Part shown: positions 60,076-64,000 of the stretch, piece after piece | Numbering within the stretch: position 1 is the stretch's first letter | How the letters are laid out: every line of letters begins with the position of its first letter | Assembly: GCA_944322175.1 (NCBI GenBank) | Contig: CALUOB010000001.1 | Coordinates: 1 to 64,000 of the forward strand | DNA: 64,000 nucleotides | DNA from: an uncultured Coriobacteriaceae bacterium | Lineage (GTDB): Bacteria; Actinomycetota; Coriobacteriia; Coriobacteriales; Coriobacteriaceae | Direction: 5' to 3' | Position numbers and translations under genes: made by a program | Notes under the pieces: generated by a model | The model's input: the letters and a program-made list of their open reading frames with translations, nothing else | What the model was told of the DNA's origin: nothing | Databases searched by the model: none

Positions 60076-60162
60076 CAACTATTGCCAAAACTAAATAGTT
60101 GCTACCGTTTACCGACTGATAATTGCCGTTCGTAACTATTTGATTGAAAAGTAAATTGTTGC
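60076..60162. promoter_or_regulatory. AT-rich control region with AACTATT repeats upstream of PTS operon
   Basis: CAACTATT (60076-60083) and AATAGTTG (60094-60101) form an 8-bp inverted repeat, and AACTATT recurs at 60134-60140; a partial copy (AAATTGTTGC) is at 60153-60162. A possible -35 TTGTCA overlaps at 60072-60077. The 396-bp gap 59862-60257 is otherwise without a gene; its first 170 bp are GC-rich and featureless. An operator for a PTS regulator is inferred. Confidence 0.5.
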
Positions 60163-60257
60163 TGACGACAATGAGATCAACGAAAGCGAGGTTGACCTGC
60201 TGGAACACGCAGGAGCGCAAAACATCGCCTCGCAAAACGGCATGAAAGGAGCCGGTT

Positions 60258-60689
60258 ATGCGGTATTTGCTCATGGTCAGCCACGGAACGTTTGCTCCCG
60301 GCCTTCACAGCGTCCTCAAGATGCTCATGGGGGAGCGCGCAGACGTTCTGAGCTGCAGCCTCGAAGACGGCATGAGCGCCGATCAGTACGTCGAGAACCT
60401 CAAGCAGGTGGTCGAGCCCGTGAGCGCCGACGACGAGATCGTGCTTCTCGGCGACATCATCGGCGGGTCCCCGCTTACCAACGCGCTCAACGTGCTGACC
60501 GAGAAGGGCCTGCTCGCGCACACGGTTGCCGTGGGCGGCATGAACCTCCCCATGGCCATGACGGCTCTTATGGCACTCGAGAACAGCGACCTTGCGACGC
60601 TCAAGGCCAGCATGATCGAGGAGGCGCGCAACGGCGTTGCCGAGCTCGCCATCGACCTCGGCTCTGACGACGAGGACGACGACATCTAA
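60258..60689 (+). CDS. PTS mannose-family EIIA
   Basis: A 143-residue EIIA of the mannose-fructose-sorbose family. The phosphorylated His9 is in YLLMVSHGTFAPG; DEIVLLGDIIGGSPLTNAL and VAVGGMNLPMAMTALM are family signatures. It passes phosphate from HPr to EIIB. The end is an acidic tail (GSDDEDDDI) resembling the acidic end of EIIC below. GAAAGGAGCCGG precedes the ATG. It heads the PTS operon. Confidence 0.95.
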   Translation: MRYLLMVSHGTFAPGLHSVLKMLMGERADVLSCSLEDGMSADQYVENLKQVVEPVSADDEIVLLGDIIGGSPLTNALNVLTEKGLLAHTVAVGGMNLPMAMTALMALENSDLATLKASMIEEARNGVAELAIDLGSDDEDDDI

Positions 60690-60781
60690 CCACCCTCGAC
60701 CCCGGCGAGCTCCTTCGCTCCCGTGGGCAGACCTTCTGCGAGCTAGGGTCTCCCCTCCCCTCCCTGGCGAGCGACCTCCCA

Positions 60782-60805
60782 GCCGCTTTGACATTGCAAA
60801 GCGGC
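60782..60805 (+). promoter_or_regulatory. Intercistronic hairpin between EIIA and EIIB
   Basis: GCCGCTTTG (60782-60790) pairs with CAAAGCGGC (60797-60805), ACATTG loop, no U-tract. The surrounding 293 bp are C-rich and free of genes. It could be an mRNA processing or stabilising element. Confidence 0.6.
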
Positions 60806-60982
60806 GCCCGGCGAGAGGGCGGACAGCTTGGGAATCCGTCTTCTCGGCAGCCCCGGGGCGGGGCACAGCACACCACCACAACCCGGTCCTCCCCAGACCA
60901 TCTGCGCCTCGCCCCCCCCTGCAGATCCCCGCCCGCACCAGGGCGGAGCAACGGCACATCATCCAACTGAAAGGAGAACAGG

Positions 60983-61477
60983 ATGATCAGCTTTGTTCGT
61001 ATCGACGACCGTATGATCCACGGCCAGACCGTTACCCGTTGGGCGGTCGAGTACCCGTGCGACGGCATCATTGCCGTCAACGACGCCGCGGCGTCCAACC
61101 CGGTGCTCAAGAGCGCTTACAAGAGCGCGGCGCCCGACAAGAAGACCTTCGTGTGGACCATGGACCACTTCAAGGAGAAGGCCCAGACCGTCCGCGACTC
61201 CAAGTCCCGTTACTTCCTCATCACCAAAAACCCGATCGACATGGCCGAGATCCTCGTGAACTTTGGCTTCGTGCCCGACGACGTCAAGACCGTCATCGTG
61301 GGTCCCTGCAACGACCGTCCCGGTGCGGTGAAGCTCGGCAACAACCAGTCCATCACCCAGGAGGAGGCGCAGGCCTTCGAGGACATCACCAAGGCCGGCT
61401 ATACCGTTGACTTCCGCCTGATCCCCGATAAGGGCATTGGCGAGTGGAGCAAGTTCCGCGGCCAGTTTGGCTTCTAG
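60983..61477 (+). CDS. PTS mannose-family EIIB
   Basis: A 164-residue EIIB of the mannose/sorbose family. The phosphorylated His14 is in RIDDRMIHGQTVTRW, and the YFLITKNPIDMAEIL and NNQSITQEEAQAF blocks match the family. It transfers phosphate from EIIA to the sugar carried by EIIC-EIID. GAAAGGAGAACAGG is the ribosome site. A stem-loop follows before the EIIC gene. Confidence 0.95.
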   Translation: MISFVRIDDRMIHGQTVTRWAVEYPCDGIIAVNDAAASNPVLKSAYKSAAPDKKTFVWTMDHFKEKAQTVRDSKSRYFLITKNPIDMAEILVNFGFVPDDVKTVIVGPCNDRPGAVKLGNNQSITQEEAQAFEDITKAGYTVDFRLIPDKGIGEWSKFRGQFGF

Positions 61478-61565
61478 GCTTCGGTTTTCATACCGGGCGC
61501 CAGTCGAGTGGGTTAGCATGCACGGTAGGCACATTCGGTGAACGTCCGGTATTCAAAACACCCCG

Positions 61566-61590
61566 CGCTGCCCTGAAGGGCAGGGCAGCG
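61566..61590 (+). promoter_or_regulatory. Intercistronic hairpin between EIIB and EIIC
   Basis: Perfect 10-bp stem CGCTGCCCTG (61566-61575) and CAGGGCAGCG (61581-61590), AAGGG loop, just before the AGGAAAGGTGG ribosome site of EIIC. Confidence 0.7.
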
Positions 61591-61610
61591 GCACAGGAAA
61601 GGTGGTAGGT

Positions 61611-62468
61611 ATGACAGTCAACGTATTCCAAGCAGCGCTCTTGGGGCTCTTCGCCTGCTTGGCGTCGATGCCGGGCTTGGGAGGCACGTCCATCGGCAAC
61701 TACACGCTCGGACGTCCTCTCGTCGCAGGCCTTGTCGTCGGCCTCATTCTCGGCGACGTTACCATGGGCATCCTCGTGGGCATGGCCATTCAGGTGGTCT
61801 ACATCGCCCTCGTAACCCCGGGCGGCACTGTTTCGGCCGACGTTCGCGCGGCGTGCTACATCGGCATCCCGCTTGCGATGATGGCCATCAACGCGCAGGG
61901 TCTTGACCCGGCGAGCTCCGACGCTTCTGCGCTCGCCACGACCCTCGGCGCTACCTGCGGTACCCTGGGCGCCATCCTCTTCTACGGCACCGCTACGATC
62001 AACCTCGTGTGGCAGGGCATCGGCTGGAAGGCCCTCGAGAACGGCCAGACTCACAAGCTCTACGCGGTCGACATGGTTCTCCCCTGGATCTCCCACATCG
62101 TCTGCTCGTTCATCCCGACGTTTGTCATCGTGTACTTCGGTCAGGACATGGTCGACGTGATCATGAACAGCCTGCCCATGGACGGTCTGCCCATGAAGAC
62201 GCTGTTCGCGGTCGGCTCGCTTCTTCCCTGCGTCGGTATCGCGATCCTGCTCAAGCAGGTTATCGCCAAGCCCACTGATTTCCTGACGTTCTTCTTCGGC
62301 TTCACGCTCGCTGCGGTCATGGGGTGCAACCTCATCGCCTGCTCCGCCATCGCCTGCTTCTTCGCGCTGATCAGCTTCCAGATCTCCACGATGAAGAGCA
62401 AGCTCGATCGCGTGGGCACCGCTGGCGCCATTACCGCCGGAGACGACGATGACGAGGAGGACATCTAA
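61611..62468 (+). CDS. PTS mannose-family EIIC
   Basis: A 285-residue membrane protein with about eight hydrophobic segments. PGLGGTSIGNYTLGRPLVAGLVVGLILGDVTMGILVG is cited only by LGRPLVAGLVVGLILGD, the sugar-transport pore signature of EIIC. It forms the translocation unit with EIID. The tail is acidic (DDDDEEDI). The next gene begins 2 bp after the stop. Confidence 0.94.
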   Translation: MTVNVFQAALLGLFACLASMPGLGGTSIGNYTLGRPLVAGLVVGLILGDVTMGILVGMAIQVVYIALVTPGGTVSADVRAACYIGIPLAMMAINAQGLDPASSDASALATTLGATCGTLGAILFYGTATINLVWQGIGWKALENGQTHKLYAVDMVLPWISHIVCSFIPTFVIVYFGQDMVDVIMNSLPMDGLPMKTLFAVGSLLPCVGIAILLKQVIAKPTDFLTFFFGFTLAAVMGCNLIACSAIACFFALISFQISTMKSKLDRVGTAGAITAGDDDDEEDI

Positions 62469-62470
62469 TC

Positions 62471-63307
62471 ATGGCTGAGTACAACAAGAAAGTATCCAAG
62501 AAGGCACTCGCCAAGTCCTTCCGCAACTGGTACTACGGCAACCTGACCTGCTTCTCGCAGGAGCACATGCAGACCTTCGGCTACCTGGTCTCGATGCTCC
62601 CGATCGTCGAGGATCTTTACGAGAAGAAGGAAGATCAGGTCAAGGCACTTCAGACCTATTCCGCGTTCTTCAACACCGAGCCTCAGATCGGCTCCATGAT
62701 CGTCGGTGTCACGGTCGGCCTCGAAGAGGCCCGCGCCAACGGCGAGGCCATTGACGACGAGACCATCAACGGCATTCGCGCCGGCCTCATGGGCCCGCTC
62801 GCCGGCATCGGCGACTCGCTCATCGTCGGCACGCTCATCCCGATCCTGCTCGGCATCGCCATGGGCCTTGCCCAGGGCGGCTCGGTTCTCGGCCCGATCT
62901 TCTACATCGTGGTGTGGAACCTGCTCGCGTACTTCGGCATGCGCCTGGCGTACTACCGCGGCTACGACCTCGGCGGCGCTGCGGTTGAGGCCCTCGTCGG
63001 CCCCAACGCCACCGCGCTGCGCGACTCCATCGTCATGGTCGGCACCATGGTCATCGGCGCCGTTGCCGCAACCTGGGTCTCCATCTCCACGGTGCTCGAG
63101 CTCCCCGGCGGCGGCACGCTCCAGGGCACGCTCGACGGCATCTATCCCAAGCTGCTCCCGCTCATCTTCACGGTCTTCTGCTGGTGGCTCATGGCCAAGA
63201 AGAAGGTTAGCCCGATCATCACGATGCTCATCCTGCTCGTGATCGCCTTCATCGGCGCGGCAGTCGGCTTCTTCGGCGCCGCCACGATCGCGGCCCCGAC
63301 CGCGTAA
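62471..63307 (+). CDS. PTS mannose-family EIID
   Basis: A 278-residue EIID. The SFRNWYYGNLTCFSQEHMQTFGY start, the FFNTEPQIGSMIVGVTVGLEE block and GLMGPLAGIGDSLIVGTLIPI are diagnostic of this family, found only in mannose-type PTS. With EIIC it moves a hexose, hexosamine or fructose-like sugar; the substrate cannot be read from sequence. Order IIA-IIB-IIC-IID is complete. Confidence 0.95.
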   Translation: MAEYNKKVSKKALAKSFRNWYYGNLTCFSQEHMQTFGYLVSMLPIVEDLYEKKEDQVKALQTYSAFFNTEPQIGSMIVGVTVGLEEARANGEAIDDETINGIRAGLMGPLAGIGDSLIVGTLIPILLGIAMGLAQGGSVLGPIFYIVVWNLLAYFGMRLAYYRGYDLGGAAVEALVGPNATALRDSIVMVGTMVIGAVAATWVSISTVLELPGGGTLQGTLDGIYPKLLPLIFTVFCWWLMAKKKVSPIITMLILLVIAFIGAAVGFFGAATIAAPTA

Positions 63308-63344
63308 CCACTTCGGCGAACGGAGCGCTTGGCGCTCGGTCCGC

Positions 63345-63381
63345 ACGGGGCCGCAGGCGCTAGACTTGCGGCCCCGTTCTT
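63345..63381 (+). terminator. Hairpin after the PTS operon, probable terminator
   Basis: ACGGGGCCGCA (63345-63355) pairs with TGCGGCCCCGT (63367-63377), 11-nt loop, tail TCTTGT. Confidence 0.75.
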
Positions 63382-63487
63382 GTATCAGGGGCGCCTCGAG
63401 GAATCTCCGAGCCGCGGGGCGCCCGACCCAAATAGTAAAACATCCAGGCACGGCGGCAAAGTCGCCGGCGTCGCAAAGGAGTCTGTC

Positions 63488-63856
63488 ATGCTCAAGCCCC
63501 TCGACACATCAGGCTGGTCGCGCCAGGACATCATCCGCGAGGCGAGCATGCAGTCGGCGGCGCTCGCACGCCTGGGCGTCTGGAAGCGCTTGGCCTACTC
63601 GTTCGTGGCCATCGGCTTCATCCTCGGCCTCTGGGGAGCCAACACGTCCAATACGGCCGCCATGGTAGGCGGCGTGGCGTGCCTGGTGATCGGAGGCTTT
63701 GCCTCGGTGGTTCTCACGGTGGGAACGAGCCGCGGCAAGAAGAACGTCGAGGCCATGCTCACCGTGGCCGGCATCGACGTTGACGAGCTCCTAAAGCCGC
63801 GCAGCAAGGCGGACGTGGAGCGCGCGCGGGCCGAGAAGAACGTCAAGGCTCGTTAG
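63488..63856 (+). CDS. Small membrane protein, unknown function
   Basis: A 122-residue protein from ATG 63488 (AAAGGAG upstream). An N-terminal amphipathic helix (DIIREASMQSAALARLGVW) precedes two membrane helices (about residues 36-50 and 58-77) and a charged C-terminal tail with KKNVEAMLTVAGIDVDELLK. No family was recognised. It follows the PTS operon terminator and probably has its own transcript. Confidence 0.75.
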   Translation: MLKPLDTSGWSRQDIIREASMQSAALARLGVWKRLAYSFVAIGFILGLWGANTSNTAAMVGGVACLVIGGFASVVLTVGTSRGKKNVEAMLTVAGIDVDELLKPRSKADVERARAEKNVKAR

Positions 63857-64000
63857 CATGCCGGGCGCCGGGCACTTACCTTGGCACAGGATGACGGCGC
63901 GCTTCTGACGCGCGGCAACTTATTTTCAGCTGCACTGAATGACAGGGGCAAGGAGACCTTGCCTAGGGACCGCTTTGCTTCGGGAGCACCTGCTGGAGCA
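63857..64000. other. Window end, no recognisable feature
   Basis: 144 bp. A weak GC hairpin around 63897-63915 followed by TTATTTT could terminate the preceding gene. An ATG at 63939 opens a frame to the window edge but has no ribosome site. Confidence 0.4.

Noticed and set aside
63939-64000. Possible start of a further gene at the window edge
   Set aside because: The frame is open for only 20 codons before the edge and lacks a ribosome site.

Overview
The window is about 64 kb of GC-rich DNA (strong G/C bias at third codon positions) from a Gram-positive actinobacterium of the class Coriobacteriia; the gene content (sortase-type adhesin, LTA-synthase-like sulfatase, mannose-family and galactitol-type PTS genes, class II GalT, ccm genes with a CXXXY-type CcmE) fits a gut Collinsella or a close relative. 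No rRNA or universal marker is present, so this placement is inference.

Layout. 1-13.7 kb is an alpha-galactoside utilisation locus: the 3' end of a GH13 amylosucrase-like gene, an AraC-type regulator divergent from a four-gene sugar ABC transporter (ATPase, binding lipoprotein, two permeases), then GH36 alpha-galactosidase, GalT and GalK. Imported galacto-oligosaccharides would be cleaved in the cytoplasm and galactose fed into the Leloir pathway (no galE here). An orphan AbiEi/restriction-endonuclease-like gene (1447-2421) sits between two long direct repeats in front of the regulator. 13.9-19.0 kb on the minus strand: a metallophosphoesterase overlapping a ParB-like/BMP-domain fusion, a CmpB-type membrane protein and type III pantothenate kinase. 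19.2-24.9 kb: ccmE-ccmF-ccmA-ccmB-ccmC-ccmD for cytochrome c maturation, followed by a convergent MarR regulator and an initiator tRNA-Met. 27.1-29.9 kb: a LarA-type nickel racemase homologue with split UxaA-like hydrolase subunits. 30.2-33.5 kb is accessory in look: a second orphan endonuclease-like protein, a 21-bp perfect inverted repeat, a PH-domain membrane protein and a solitary JetD-like (DUF2220) Toprim protein.

33.8-41.8 kb is mostly housekeeping: MBL-fold protein, YfcE phosphodiesterase, MazG, enolase, HAD phosphatase, DivIC/FtsB-like division protein and Ppx/GppA phosphatase, ending at tRNA-Leu(UAA). From 42.0 to 42.9 kb there is a non-coding repeat field made of copies of the tRNA-Leu 3' end, terminator hairpins, nested palindromes and 30-bp tandem arrays, immediately upstream of a 1145-residue fibro-slime/Cna-B adhesin with an unusual LPPTA sorting signal. 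46.5-57 kb: FucO-type dehydrogenase, orphan galactitol-type EIIB, LTA-synthase-like sulfatase, FeoA-FeoB fusion, MscL with a zinc ribbon, cysteine desulfurase, a tail-anchored hypothetical protein and Hsp20. 57.3-63.9 kb: MBL-fold hydrolase, TilS, and a mannose-family PTS operon (IIA, IIB, IIC, IID) with hairpins between its cistrons.

No transposase, integrase, CRISPR-Cas locus or rRNA was found. The strongest unexplained signals are the tRNA-tail repeat field (41.97-42.76 kb), the repeat-flanked endonuclease-like cassette (1.1-2.7 kb), the dispersed AAGATTACGCA motif, the ParB-BMP fusion and the solitary JetD-like protein.
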